Shown in pieces: positions 8,886 through 19,184 of a stretch of DNA of 64,000 bases. How positions within the stretch are numbered: position 1 is the first letter of the stretch; each line of letters begins with the position of its first letter. The DNA lies in the NCBI RefSeq assembly GCF_009829925.1, contig NZ_SNVJ01000013.1:81129-145128 (forward strand). Direction: 5' to 3'. The notes beneath the pieces were generated by a model. That model did not search any database and was not told the origin of the DNA. It worked only from the letters and a program-made list of their open reading frames with translations. The DNA is from Teichococcus coralli. Lineage in GTDB: Bacteria; Pseudomonadota; Alphaproteobacteria; Acetobacterales; Acetobacteraceae. The translations under genes were made by a program, and so were the position numbers.

Positions 8886-8921
8886 CCGTGCGGCGCGCGC
8901 TCCCCCGGGGCGGGGAACGGC

Positions 8922-10454
8922 TCAGGAAAGCGTGGCGGAGGCGCTGTCCGGGCGAGGGCGCGGGCGCGACAGGATGCGCCGTGAGGCCTGCAGCAGGGGC
9001 GGCCGCACGTGGTTGCTGACCAGCGCGGCCGCGCCCAGCGCCACCCCGGAGGCCGCCACGGCGATGGCCAGCCGGGCGGCCAGCGGCAGCGTCGGCTCGC
9101 TCAGCAGCCGCAGGGCGGCATAGGTGGCGGCGACCGCCGCCGCCTGCGGCAGCACGCTGCTCCGCAGCCAGCGCAGCGCCTCGCCGCGCAGGCGCCCGCG
9201 GAAGGCCGTGGCGGTGAACAGCACGAAGGCGAGCAGGTTGGCGCCCGTCAGGCAGAGCGCCGGCAGCATGACGCCGAAGCGCGGCGTCAGCAGCAGGATC
9301 GCCGGCAGATACAGCGCGCCGGTCACCAGGTTGATCCGCAGCGCGGTGGCCGGGTCGCCCTCCGCCATCTGCAGCGCGTGCGAGGGCCGGCAAAGGCCGC
9401 TCAGCGCGTAGGCGATGGCGAGGGCGGCAAGCACGGGCGCGAAGTCGGCGCTCGCGGCGGGGTCGCCGCTCACCAGCTCCAGGAAGGCCTCGCCGAAGAA
9501 CACCAGCGCGCCGGCCGCGGTCAGCATCAGCGCGAAGGTCGCCTGCGAGGCGGTGAAGAAAAGCCGCCGCAGCTCGGCCACGCGCTCGGCGCGCACATAG
9601 GCGGCCATGCGGGGGAAGGAGGCGGTGATCAGCGGCGCCGTCAGCCGCACCATGGCGGAGCACATGGTGGACACCAGCGAGTACTTGCCGAAGACCGCCA
9701 GCGGCAGCACGGCGCTGACCACGAGCGAATCGGCGATCTGCACCAGCGTTCCGGTGGCGGCGGCGGCCATGTTGACGCCGGCGAAGCGCAGGCTCTGCCA
9801 GATCAGCCCGCCTTCCGGCCGCTGCGGCCGCAAGGCGCCGGGAACCACCCGCCCGACCACGCAGGCGAAGGTGACGGATTCGCAGACGCTGGCGATGACC
9901 TGCCCCCAGAAGAAGGCTTCCGCCGTCGGTGCCACCAAGGCCAGCGCGCCCAGGCCGAGGGTGAGCCGCAGCAGGCCGGAGGCGGAAAGCAGCAGGTTGC
10001 TCAGCACCTGCCGCTCCAGCCCCTCCAGCGTGGCCTGGAAGATGCCGCGCACCCGCTGGATGCCGATGGCGAAGCCCATCAGCACCAGGCACTCGCGCAC
10101 CTCCGCCGTGCTGATGTGCTGCGGCTTCAGCCAGTACGCGGCGAGCAGCGGCGCGGCCGCCCAGACCGCCAGGATCAGCAGGCAGGCGAGGGCGAGATAG
10201 ATCAGCGCGAAGCTGAACACGAGCGTGCTGGTGGTCGCCGGCGCCTCCACCTGGTTGCGCGCCACGGCCCGCGTGACGGTCTGCCCGAGGCCGTTGTCGA
10301 AGATCGCGGCGGCGATCAGCATCACCGTGAAGAAGCCGATCAGCCCGTACTGCTCGGCGCCCGCGAGACGGTATCCCCCGAAGGCGAGCCCCGCCTGCAC
10401 GCCGATGGAAATCGCCATGCCGATCAGGTTGGCGAGGACGTTGCGCGCGATCAT
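8922..10454 (-). CDS. Wzx-type polysaccharide flippase (MATE/oligosaccharide flippase superfamily)
   Basis: 510 aa, almost entirely hydrophobic, with about 12-14 predicted membrane helices. The N-terminus MIARNVLANLIGMAISIGVQ and the segment YGLIGFFTVMLIAAAIFDNGLG are typical of lipid-linked oligosaccharide flippases. The start at 10454 is chosen because the helical region begins there; the longer in-frame extension is hydrophilic and unlike the family. It should move the undecaprenyl-linked repeat unit across the inner membrane. No Wzy polymerase is visible in the window. An intrinsic terminator separates it from the transferase gene upstream. Confidence 0.88.
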   Translation of the reverse strand: MIARNVLANLIGMAISIGVQAGLAFGGYRLAGAEQYGLIGFFTVMLIAAAIFDNGLGQTVTRAVARNQVEAPATTSTLVFSFALIYLALACLLILAVWAAAPLLAAYWLKPQHISTAEVRECLVLMGFAIGIQRVRGIFQATLEGLERQVLSNLLLSASGLLRLTLGLGALALVAPTAEAFFWGQVIASVCESVTFACVVGRVVPGALRPQRPEGGLIWQSLRFAGVNMAAAATGTLVQIADSLVVSAVLPLAVFGKYSLVSTMCSAMVRLTAPLITASFPRMAAYVRAERVAELRRLFFTASQATFALMLTAAGALVFFGEAFLELVSGDPAASADFAPVLAALAIAYALSGLCRPSHALQMAEGDPATALRINLVTGALYLPAILLLTPRFGVMLPALCLTGANLLAFVLFTATAFRGRLRGEALRWLRSSVLPQAAAVAATYAALRLLSEPTLPLAARLAIAVAASGVALGAAALVSNHVRPPLLQASRRILSRPRPRPDSASATLS

Positions 10455-10515
10455 TGTTTCCGTGGTTCCTTGGGTGGCGCGGACCCGAGGGCCCTCACGA
10501 GGCTGCCGGAAATGC

Positions 10516-10540
10516 AAAACCCCGCCGTCACGGCGGGGTT
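10516..10540 (-). terminator. Intrinsic terminator after the sugar transferase gene
   Basis: A 10-bp stem AACCCCGCCG/CGGCGGGGTT (10518-10527 with 10531-10540) with a 3-nt loop. On the minus strand it is followed by a run of T at 10519-10516. It begins 35 bp after the transferase stop codon and precedes the flippase gene. Confidence 0.85.
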
Positions 10541-10574
10541 CGCATGCACGGATGGCTCACGCCGCCGGTTTCGC

Positions 10575-11282
10575 TCAGTAGGCGCCGCGCCCGGCGAGCA
10601 CGGCCGGAATGGTGCGCCAGAGGATGTTGAGGTCGGACCAGAAGGAGAATTCGTGCACGTAGCGGCAGTCGAGGGCGACGCGCTCGGCATAGCTGGTGTC
10701 GCTGCGGCCGCTGATCTGCCACAGGCCGGTGATGCCCGGCCGCACGGACATGTAGCTGGCCGCGGCGATGCCGTAGTGCTCGGTCAGCTCCTCCTGCACC
10801 ACCGGCCGCGGGCCGACGAGGCTCATCTCGCCGCGCAGCACGTTGATGAGCTGCGGCAGCTCGTCCAGGCTGGTCGCGCGCAGGAAGCGCCCGATCGGCG
10901 TGACGCGAGGGTCCTTCGGCAGCTTGCGCGTCGTGGCCCAGAGATGTGCGGCCTCGGGGTCCTCGCGCAGCAGCCGGGCGAGGACCTCGGAGGAGTTGGG
11001 CACCATGCTGCGGAACTTCAGGCAGCGGAAGGTGCGGCCGTTGCGGCCGATGCGCTGGTGGCCGAAGACCGGCGGTCCGCCATCCAGCATGATGATGAGG
11101 GAGAGCAGAATAAAAAGCGGCGCCAGCACAAGAAGCGCCGCGCCTGAAGCTGTCACATCAAGAACACGCTTGCCGGCATGGTGCCAGGCCGGCCGGACCG
11201 GAGCAGTGGATCCATACAGTCTCTCGTCCAGACTCGTAGTCTTGTCGATCTGGATATTGTTCAACCAGTTTGTATGGGTCAT
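10575..11282 (-). CDS. Undecaprenyl-phosphate sugar-1-phosphate transferase (initiating enzyme)
   Basis: 235 aa. One membrane hairpin (GAALLVLAPLFILLSLIIML) follows the basic segment GKRVLDV. The catalytic block has KFRSM, then SLDELPQLINVLRGEMSLVG and PRPV, the bacterial sugar transferase signature. It is the short single-domain form (WbaP C-terminal/PssA type). It loads the first sugar phosphate on undecaprenyl phosphate. ATG at 11282 has GGAG about 9 nt upstream. The 5' end lies in AT-rich DNA. Confidence 0.93.
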   Translation of the reverse strand: MTHTNWLNNIQIDKTTSLDERLYGSTAPVRPAWHHAGKRVLDVTASGAALLVLAPLFILLSLIIMLDGGPPVFGHQRIGRNGRTFRCLKFRSMVPNSSEVLARLLREDPEAAHLWATTRKLPKDPRVTPIGRFLRATSLDELPQLINVLRGEMSLVGPRPVVQEELTEHYGIAAASYMSVRPGITGLWQISGRSDTSYAERVALDCRYVHEFSFWSDLNILWRTIPAVLAGRGAY

Positions 11283-11838
11283 AGAGGGACTCCGGTCACA
11301 GGCGGCTTGGAATATCCGTGCGATGACGTCTAAAAATACACACAAAAAAAACGTTTGGTAGAACGTTTTTCCCTTTAGTTAACCAAATCTCATAAACTAT
11401 CTGTGCGTCCGCGTCGGAGTGAAGTTGAGCCGAAACACCGATTATCAACCGCAGGTGTATACTCACGGTTGTTTGCTGCGCTGCAGCGGTGCGATTTCTG
11501 ATTGCCGTCTTCTGGGCCGCAGGGGAAGTGTTTTTTGCGGCCGGCCCCCGAAGAATGCCAGCTATAACCGCTCGGTCTTGCTTGGGTTTCCTCGCAGCCA
11601 GCGGCTTTTGCGCTGCGTGGCGCATTCTTCGGTCTTTGCCTTCGGCGAGGCAAGGTGCTGAGCCGAACGCTCACAGGTTACTGACAGGCGCGGACGGCCC
11701 TCCGCGCATTCCATGCGAAGCTTCTGCATGGTCGATGCAACCCGGGGTTTCATCGTCTCACGAAGTGGGCAGGCCGCCGGGCCTCGCGCCGCGCTGGCCG
11801 CCTGGGCGGCGCGGCGCGTCTCCGGCCGCCCGCTCCGC
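11283..11838. other. AT-rich leader and intergenic region upstream of the sugar transferase gene
   Basis: 556 bp without a supported gene. The segment 11330-11410 is rich in A and T runs, and GC stays below the flanks to about 11650. It must contain the transferase promoter. Short open frames here (for example 11419-11661 plus strand) have no recognisable features and poor codon use for this genome. Confidence 0.6.
11347..11370. promoter_or_regulatory. Palindrome upstream of the sugar transferase gene
   Basis: AAAAACGTT (11347-11355) is an inverted repeat of AACGTTTTT (11362-11370) with a 6-nt spacer. It lies 65 bp upstream of the start codon in the AT-rich island. It could be an operator or a weak hairpin; no protein can be assigned. 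Confidence 0.45.
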
Positions 11839-12093
11839 TCAGGCCTCGGTGTGCCGGCGCTGCGCGCCGCTGTGCAGCAGGCGCAGGACTTCGTCACGAC
11901 TCAACTGGGTGGTGACCTTTTCCTCGTCCACGGCGGAAATCTCCGAAAGCGGCAGGAAATGGTGCTGGCCGTCCGCGCTGCCGGCGGCCGTCAGCTTGAT
12001 GCGGCCGGCGTCCAGCTTGTCCACCGTGCCGATCGGCAGCCCGTTGCAGTCCTGCACCGGCATGTGCTCGCGGATCCGCGTGGTGTCCACCAT
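11839..12093 (-). CDS. DUF2171 domain protein
   Basis: 84 aa covering a whole DUF2171 domain: IREHMPVQDCNGLPIGTVDKL, then a short loop and DGQHHFLPLSEI. The fold is PRC-barrel-like (a small beta barrel). ATG at 12093 has an excellent ribosome binding site (AAGGAGG, 7 nt upstream). No signal peptide, so cytoplasmic. Function unknown. It lies 103 bp downstream of the GH15 gene on the same strand. Confidence 0.85.
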   Translation of the reverse strand: MVDTTRIREHMPVQDCNGLPIGTVDKLDAGRIKLTAAGSADGQHHFLPLSEISAVDEEKVTTQLSRDEVLRLLHSGAQRRHTEA

Positions 12094-12196
12094 GGCTTGC
12101 CTCCTTCTCGCTGGCGGGAACCGCTTCCCGCCGCCTCTTAACGGCAGCCGGCGCCCCGGGATGCCGGCGGCGCGCCCCGCCCGCCTGCGGCGCCGC

Positions 12197-14038
12197 TCAC
12201 GCGTGCGCGCGGCCCGCCTCGGGGTCCGGGCCGGCCGGCGTGCCGGTCCGCAGCTGGCGCGCCTCGGGCCCGGTGTCGGCCAGGGTGTAGCCGGCGTTCA
12301 CCAGCGCGACATGCGAGAAGGCCTGAGGGAAGTTGCCGAGCATCGCCCCGCCGCGCGGGTCGTACTCCTCCGAGAGCAGGCCGACATCGTTGCGCAAGGC
12401 CAGCAGCCGCTCGTACAGCGCCACCGCCTCCGCCCGGCGCCCGGTCAGCGCATAGGCATCCACGAGCCAGAAGCTGCAGGCCAGGAAGGCGCCCTCGCGG
12501 CCGGAAAGGCCGTCCGAGACATGCTCGGTGCGGTAGCGCCGCACCAGCCCGTCGGTCAGCAGGTCCTGCTCGACGGCGGCGATGGTGCCGCGGATTCGCG
12601 GGTCCTCCGGCGGCAGGAAGCCGATGGTGGGCAGCAGCAGCAGGCTCGCATCCACCTCGCGCGAGCCATAGCTGCGCACGAAGCTGCCGCGGTCGGCGTC
12701 GTAGCCCTTGTCGCAGATCTCCGCGTGGATGGTCTTCCTCAGCGCGCGCCAGCGGTCGAGCGGCCCCTCCAGCCCGAAGGCCTCGATGCCGCGCACGGCG
12801 CGGTCCAGGGCGGCCCAGGCCATCACCTTGGAATGGGTGAAGCAGCGCCGGCGGTCGCGCGGCTCCCACAGCCCCTCGTCCGGCTCTTCCCAGACCTTCT
12901 CCAGGTGGTCCATCAGCGACCGCTGCAGGTCCCAGGCCGCCGGGGTGATCGCCAGCCCGCGCCGGTGCGCCTGGTGCAGCGCGTCCATCAGCTCGCCGTA
13001 GATGTCGAGCTGCAACTGCCTGTGCGCGTTGTTTCCGACCCGGACGGGCTTCGAGCCTTCGAAGCCCGGCAACCAGTCCACCTGCCACTCGGAGAGCCGC
13101 CGCTCGCCGGCGATGCCATACATGATCTGCACCTGCGAGGGGCTGCCCATGGTCGTGCGCAGCAGCCAGTCGCGCCAGGCGCGGGCGTCCTCCACATGGC
13201 CGGTGCGCAGCAGCGCCAGCAGGGTGAAGGTCGCGTCGCGCAGCCAGCAGTAGCGATAGTCCCAGTTGCGCTCGTTGCCCGGCCATTCCGGCAGGGAGGT
13301 GGTGGGCGCGGCGACGATGCCGCCGGTCGGCCGGTAGGTCAGCGCCTTCAGCGTGACGGCCGAGCGCCGCACGGCCTCCGTCCAGGGGCCCGCCTCCTCG
13401 ACCTTTCCGGCCCAATCCCGCCAGGCCGCCTCCGTCTCGGCCGCCGCCGCCTCGGCGTCCAGCGGCGGGGGAACGGGGAGGTGGGAGGGGCCATAGGCCA
13501 GGGTGAAGGTGAGCGACTGCCCTTCCGCCACCTCGAATTCCGCCACCGTGCGCATGTCCTCGCCCCGCAGCGGCACGGGCGAGCGCAGCACCGCCATGTC
13601 CGGCCCGGCGATGGCGCAGATGCCCTCATCCCCGTCCGGGAGCTGCGTCACCCAGGGCACGTCGCGCCCGTAGTCGAAGCGCAGCGTCAACTCCATCCGC
13701 ATGGGGACGCGCCCCCGCTGCCCGATCACCTGCCGCACCAGATGGGGCGCGCCGTTGCGCACCGGCATCCAGTCCACCAGCATCACCGCGCCCTCCGGCG
13801 TCTCGAAGCAGGTTTCGAGGATGATGGTGCCGTCGCGATAGGCCCGGCGCACCTGCGGCTCGCGGGCGGCCGGCCCGATCCGCCAGCGTCCGTGGTCCGG
13901 CGAGCCGAGCAGCGCGGCGAAGCAGGCGCCGCTGTCGAAGCGCGGCCAGCACAGCCAGTCCACCGACCCGTCCCGGCCGACCAGCGCGGCCGTCTCGGTG
14001 TCGCCGATCAGGGCGTAGTCCTCGATGCGGAGCGCCAT
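12197..14038 (-). CDS. Glycoside hydrolase family 15 protein (glucoamylase/trehalase type)
   Basis: 613 aa. The N-terminal beta-sandwich part begins IEDYALIGDTETAALVGRDG. The (alpha/alpha)6 catalytic domain carries the hallmark NWDYRYCWLRDATFTL. The two catalytic glutamates fit WEEPDEGLWEPR and LLSEEYDPRGG...GNFPQAFSH. No signal peptide, so it is intracellular and likely acts on alpha-1,4-glucans or trehalose; sequence alone does not separate these. ATG at 14038 begins MALRIEDY with GGGGGAG about 10 nt upstream. Confidence 0.92.
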   Translation of the reverse strand: MALRIEDYALIGDTETAALVGRDGSVDWLCWPRFDSGACFAALLGSPDHGRWRIGPAAREPQVRRAYRDGTIILETCFETPEGAVMLVDWMPVRNGAPHLVRQVIGQRGRVPMRMELTLRFDYGRDVPWVTQLPDGDEGICAIAGPDMAVLRSPVPLRGEDMRTVAEFEVAEGQSLTFTLAYGPSHLPVPPPLDAEAAAAETEAAWRDWAGKVEEAGPWTEAVRRSAVTLKALTYRPTGGIVAAPTTSLPEWPGNERNWDYRYCWLRDATFTLLALLRTGHVEDARAWRDWLLRTTMGSPSQVQIMYGIAGERRLSEWQVDWLPGFEGSKPVRVGNNAHRQLQLDIYGELMDALHQAHRRGLAITPAAWDLQRSLMDHLEKVWEEPDEGLWEPRDRRRCFTHSKVMAWAALDRAVRGIEAFGLEGPLDRWRALRKTIHAEICDKGYDADRGSFVRSYGSREVDASLLLLPTIGFLPPEDPRIRGTIAAVEQDLLTDGLVRRYRTEHVSDGLSGREGAFLACSFWLVDAYALTGRRAEAVALYERLLALRNDVGLLSEEYDPRGGAMLGNFPQAFSHVALVNAGYTLADTGPEARQLRTGTPAGPDPEAGRAHA

Positions 14039-14245
14039 GTTCAGCGGCTCCCCCGCTGGCCGGCGGCCGCGCGGCCGCCTCGCGCTTCGGGCTCCAGGAG
14101 CATTGCAACCTCCCTCACAAGTCTGAAGAACATGGGGGAGGGCGACTCCGTTGCCCATTTTCAGGCCCGAACCGCGCCCGGCGCGGTGAAACCGGCCGGC
14201 AGGCTCCCGCGTCTCCCTGCTGAACGGCCTTGAGGGACCCACGCC

Positions 14246-14569
14246 ATGCCACGTCTCGTTGCCGCCGCCGCCGCCCTGGGCGCTGCCATGGGCGCCGCCC
14301 TCCTTTGCCTGGGGGAGGCCAGCGCGGCCGAGCCCCTGCGGATCGCCGCCTGCCCCTCGCGCGAAAAGATGGAGCAGACGCTTCAGAGCGGCGGCAGGCT
14401 TTCGCCGGACGGCTGCCGGACCGTCACGGTGACGGAGGTGGGTTCCCCCGCCGGCCCGCTCTGCGTGCTGGAATTCGCGCAGCAGTCGGGCGGCATTGTC
14501 GGCGCGATCACCGACGCCGTCGCCACGACCCAGTGGTGGGTGGACTGCAAGGACCTGCACCGCCCCTGA
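14246..14569 (+). CDS. Small secreted protein of unknown function
   Basis: 107 aa with a clear signal peptide (residues 1-27, cleavage after ASA). The mature part has four cysteines (AACPS, DGCR, LCV, DCK) that could form two disulfides in the periplasm. GAGGGA lies about 10 nt before the ATG. I recognise no family. Codon use is normal for the genome. It is divergent from the GH15 gene and convergent with rmuC, 18 bp away. Confidence 0.7.
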   Translation: MPRLVAAAAALGAAMGAALLCLGEASAAEPLRIAACPSREKMEQTLQSGGRLSPDGCRTVTVTEVGSPAGPLCVLEFAQQSGGIVGAITDAVATTQWWVDCKDLHRP

Positions 14570-14587
14570 CGGCGAGGGCAGGGGGGG

Positions 14588-15802
14588 TCACGGCCCTCCC
14601 GGCGGGTCTCCAGGGCCGCCGCCAGCCGGCCACAGGACCGGCGCCTGTGCCGTGCCTTCCGCGGCGGGCAGCGCCGCGGGTTCCTCCTCGACCTCCACCG
14701 CCTCGATCCGCGCCCCGACGCGCAGGATCTTGTCGGTGCTGATGTCGATCTGCCGGATATCGTCCTGCGCCTGGGCGAAATGCCCCTTCAGCTTGCCGAC
14801 GCGGTCGTTCAGCCGGCCGATATCGCCCATCAGCTTGCCCACCTCCTCCTGGATTCGGCCGGCCTGCGCCCGCATCCGGATGTCCTGCATCAGCGCCCGC
14901 ATGGCCGAGAGCATGGCCCAAAGCGTGGTCGGCGAGGCGACGTAGACGCGCCTGCGCTGCGCCTCGTCCACCACCGCCGCGAAGCCGGTGTGCAGCTCGG
15001 CGAAGACCGCCTCCGAGGGCACGAACAGGATGGCGCCCTCCGCCGTCTCGCCGGGGATCAGGTATTTCCGCGCGATGTCGTCCACATGCCTGCGCATGTC
15101 GGCGCTGAACTGCCGGGCGGCGACGGTGCGGGCCGGCGCGTCCTCGGCGTCGCGCAGCGCCTGCCAGGCCTCCAGCGGGAACTTGCTGTCCACCACCACC
15201 GGCCCGGGCGGATAGGGCAGGCGGATCAGGCAGTCGCAGCGCACCCCGGTCGAGAGCGTGTGCTGCCAGGCGAAGCCGTCCGGCGGCAGCCGGTCCTCGA
15301 TGAGCTGCCGGAGCTGCATCTCCCCGAAGGCCCCGCGCGACTGCTTGTTGCCGAGGATGCCGGCCAGCGTGCTCACCTGGCTGCCCAGCGCCTCCATGTT
15401 CTGCCGCGCGGCGTCGATCACCGCCAGCCGCTCCTGGATCTGCCCCGCCGTCTCCTGCGTCCGCTGCGCCGAATCGGCCAGGCTGCGCGCCAGCCGCTCG
15501 TTCTGCGTCGCCAGCGCCGTGTCCAGCCGCTGGTTCTGCGCCAGGATGCCGCGGTTCAGCGCCTCGGTGGTGGCGGCGAGGCGCTCGGCCAGCAGCCGGT
15601 CCTGCTGCGCCAGCCGGTCGGCGGTCATGCCGGCCAGCCGCTCCTGCGTGCCGGCCAGCGCCTCCAGCTTGCCGGCCAGCAGGGCGAAGCCCTCCATGGT
15701 CGCGCCGCCGTCACCAGCGGGGCGCCGCCGCAGAGCCAGCGCGAGCAGGCCCAGCGTGATCAGCACGGCGACACAGGCAAGCGGCAGAATCCAGTCGGAC
15801 AT
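14588..15802 (-). CDS. rmuC: DNA recombination protein RmuC
   Basis: 404 aa from ATG at 15802 (an in-frame ATG at 15829 would add 9 residues and also has a plausible GAGGA). An N-terminal membrane helix (WILPLACVAVLITLGLLALA) is followed by a long coiled coil (about residues 40-160). The RmuC nuclease-like core has SRGAFGEMQLRQLIEDRL, VVVDSKFPLEAWQAL and FVPSEAVFAELHT. It is thought to limit recombination at inverted repeats. The C-terminal tail is proline/glycine-rich. Confidence 0.93.
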   Translation of the reverse strand: MSDWILPLACVAVLITLGLLALALRRRPAGDGGATMEGFALLAGKLEALAGTQERLAGMTADRLAQQDRLLAERLAATTEALNRGILAQNQRLDTALATQNERLARSLADSAQRTQETAGQIQERLAVIDAARQNMEALGSQVSTLAGILGNKQSRGAFGEMQLRQLIEDRLPPDGFAWQHTLSTGVRCDCLIRLPYPPGPVVVDSKFPLEAWQALRDAEDAPARTVAARQFSADMRRHVDDIARKYLIPGETAEGAILFVPSEAVFAELHTGFAAVVDEAQRRRVYVASPTTLWAMLSAMRALMQDIRMRAQAGRIQEEVGKLMGDIGRLNDRVGKLKGHFAQAQDDIRQIDISTDKILRVGARIEAVEVEEEPAALPAAEGTAQAPVLWPAGGGPGDPPGGP

Positions 15803-15861
15803 CCAGGGCTCCGGAGCGAAGGACACCATTCCTCAGGCACGGAGGGTGGGTCCGCAGAAAG

Positions 15862-16020
15862 CTTGGGGGAGTGAGCTCCCCCAGACCCCCTCCTTCTTCT
15901 ACCAGTTTTCGATGCGCCCGTGGCGCGGGGCATTCCTGACAGCCGCCTGCGGGCGCGCGCGGCCAAAGCGGCAAAACGGACAGGCAAGAAGAAAAGGGGG
16001 ATCGGACGGATACGTCCGAT
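15862..16020. repeat. Family A palindromic element, copy 2, in a divergent intergenic region
   Basis: The left palindrome CTTGGGGGAGTGAGCTCCCCCAG (about 15862-15884) is followed by ACCCCCTCCTTCTTCTACCAGTTTTC. The right arm is a GAAGAAAAGGGGG run, but the expected terminal G/C palindrome is replaced by ATCGGACG-GATA-CGTCCGAT (16001-16020). It lies between the start codons of rmuC and the XRE gene, so it cannot act only as a gene-end terminator. Confidence 0.75.
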
Positions 16021-16098
16021 GGGGAGCATCCAGTCTTCCCCGCTTCCCCGCTTCCCCAGGGCGATGGCGGAGGAGGCCGCCGGACGCTTGACGTCATT

Positions 16099-16131
16099 TC
16101 TCTTATGAGAGAATTTATCTCCCATGAGAGA
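16099..16131 (+). promoter_or_regulatory. Two direct repeats at the XRE gene start, probable autoregulatory operator
   Basis: TCTCTTATGAGAGA (16099-16112) and TCTCCCATGAGAGA (16118-16131) match at 12 of 14 bases and are separated by 5 AT bases. Each is itself an imperfect inverted repeat. The second copy contains the start codon (16124) of the XRE regulator, so binding would block transcription and initiation. Assignment to the encoded regulator is inference. Confidence 0.7.
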
Positions 16132-16702
16132 TGAACTCGCGCCCGACCCGCTGGAAAGCCGCCTGGCCACCCGCCTCGCCCGGCTCCGCGCCGAGCAGGG
16201 TCTCTCCCTGGAGGTCCTGGCCGAGCGCACCGCCATCAGCCGTGCCACCCTGTCCCGCCTGGAGCGCGGCGAGGCCAGCCCGACCGCCGCCATGCTCGGC
16301 CGCCTCTGCGCCGCCTATGGCCGCACGCTCTCCTGGCTGATGCGCGAGGTGGAGGAAAGCGCGCCGCCCCTGGTTCCCGCCGCCGCGCAGCCCTGCTGGA
16401 CCGACCCCGAGACCGGCTTCCGCCGCCGCACCGTCTCGCCGCCCGGCCCCGGCCTGCGCGGCGAGATGCTGGAGGGCCGCCTGCCGCCCGGTGCCGCCAT
16501 CGCCTACGCGGATTCGCCGCAGCCCGGCCTGGAGCACCACCTCTGGCTGCTGGAAGGCGCGCTGGAACTGACCGTCGAGGGCGTCACCCACCGCCTCTCG
16601 CCCGGCGACTGCCTGCGCTACCGCCTGCATGGCGCGACGCGCTTCCACTGCCCGCCGGGCGGCGGCGCCGCCCGCTACGTCCTGGCCCTCTGCCAACCCT
16701 AG
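16124..16702 (+). CDS. XRE-family transcriptional regulator with C-terminal cupin domain
   Basis: 192 aa. The helix-turn-helix covers about residues 13-70 (LSLEVLAERTAISRATLSRL). A cupin_2 sensor domain follows (HHLWLLEGALELTVEGVTH, LSPGDCLRYRLHG). The start ATGAGAGATG gives MRDELAP; the second ATG at 16131 is out of frame. The downstream GNAT gene begins 9 bp after the stop, so the two form an operon. The cupin probably senses a small ligand. The direct repeats overlapping the start suggest self-repression. Confidence 0.9.
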   Translation: MRDELAPDPLESRLATRLARLRAEQGLSLEVLAERTAISRATLSRLERGEASPTAAMLGRLCAAYGRTLSWLMREVEESAPPLVPAAAQPCWTDPETGFRRRTVSPPGPGLRGEMLEGRLPPGAAIAYADSPQPGLEHHLWLLEGALELTVEGVTHRLSPGDCLRYRLHGATRFHCPPGGGAARYVLALCQP

Positions 16703-16711
16703 GAACAGCCG

Positions 16712-17239
16712 ATGATCGAGGAACTCACCGCGGAAACCCTGCCGGCGGCGGTGCCGGCGCTCGCGGCCCTGCTGCGCGCCTGTGTTGGCGACGGCGCCAG
16801 CATCGGCTTCCTGCTGCCGATGCGGGAGGGTGAGGCGGAAGGCTTCTGGCAAGGCCAGGCGGCGGCGCTGCGCGAGGGTTCCCGCCGCGTACTGGTGGCG
16901 CGCGGTGGGGCAAGCCAGGGCGGCCGCATCCTGGGCACCGGGGCGCTGGCCCTGGCCGGCATGCCGAACGGCCGCCACCGCGCGGAGATCTCGAAGGTGA
17001 TGGTCCACCCGGAAGCCCGCCGCCAGGGGATCGGCCGCGCCGTCATGCTGGCGCTGGAGGCGCTCGCCCGCGACCTCGGCCGCCCGATGCTGGTGCTGGA
17101 CACCCGCAGCGGCGACGCCGGCGAGGCGCTCTACCGCTCCCTCGGCTGGCGGCCCGCCGGGCAGGTGCCGGGCTACGCGCTGGACAATGACGGCTCGGGC
17201 GTCAGCACGACCTTCATGTACAAAAGGCTGGGGGAATGA
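16712..17239 (+). CDS. GNAT-family N-acetyltransferase
   Basis: 175 aa. The acetyl-CoA motif A is ISKVMVHPEARRQGIGRAV (V-x-x-x-x-R-x-x-G-I-G), followed by LYRSLGWRPAG. AGGAA lies 7-8 nt before the ATG. Co-transcribed with the XRE-cupin regulator, a common pairing in detoxification units where the regulator senses the acetylated compound. Its stop codon lies inside the left palindrome of family A copy 3, so the last residues are encoded by the repeat. Confidence 0.88.
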   Translation: MIEELTAETLPAAVPALAALLRACVGDGASIGFLLPMREGEAEGFWQGQAAALREGSRRVLVARGGASQGGRILGTGALALAGMPNGRHRAEISKVMVHPEARRQGIGRAVMLALEALARDLGRPMLVLDTRSGDAGEALYRSLGWRPAGQVPGYALDNDGSGVSTTFMYKRLGE

Positions 17240-17416
17240 ATTCCCCCAGACCCCCATCTTTCTTTTGCGAGTTTTCGGTCGCGCCCGTGGAGGCGGCGGT
17301 TCCCCGCGGCCATTGCCAGGGCTGCTTCAGCCCCGGCATGCGCGCGCTTCGTCAGCGCTGAAAAAACCGGCAAAAACGAAGAAGAGGGGGTTCCGGGGGA
17401 GAATTCATTCCCCCCC
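17228..17416. repeat. Family A palindromic element, copy 3
   Basis: Left palindrome CTGGGGGAATGAATTCCCCCAG (17228-17249) includes the GNAT stop codon. It is followed by ACCCCCATCTTTCTTTTGCGAGTTTTC. The right arm has AACGAAGAAGAGGGGGTTCCG and then GGGGGAGAATTCATTCCCCC. It fills the gap between the convergent GNAT and purH genes. Confidence 0.85.
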
Positions 17417-17429
17417 CCCCGGCTTTTCC

Positions 17430-19007
<1,578 letters not shown>

Positions 19008-19184
19008 GGCGGGCAAGCCTTCCAAGCAGTCTGCTGGCGCGCGGGATAGACCCTCGCGGCGCGCGGCTCAACCGGAAGCGGCGCAGGGCAGGGATACCGC
19101 GCCTACCCCTTCGGAGGAGCGGAGCGCGCCGACCGGGGGGAGAAGGCGTGTCCCTGTCGGCTGAGGGCGTTCTGCGGGAGGAGG

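Noticed and set aside
11419..11661. 80-codon plus-strand ORF in the AT-rich region before the sugar transferase gene
   Set aside because: Cysteine/arginine-rich product with poor codon use, and overlapping alternative frames of equal quality. Not supportable.
11489..14233. A 914-codon plus-strand frame opposite the GH15 gene
   Set aside because: Antisense shadow of GH15 and DUF2171; no motif.
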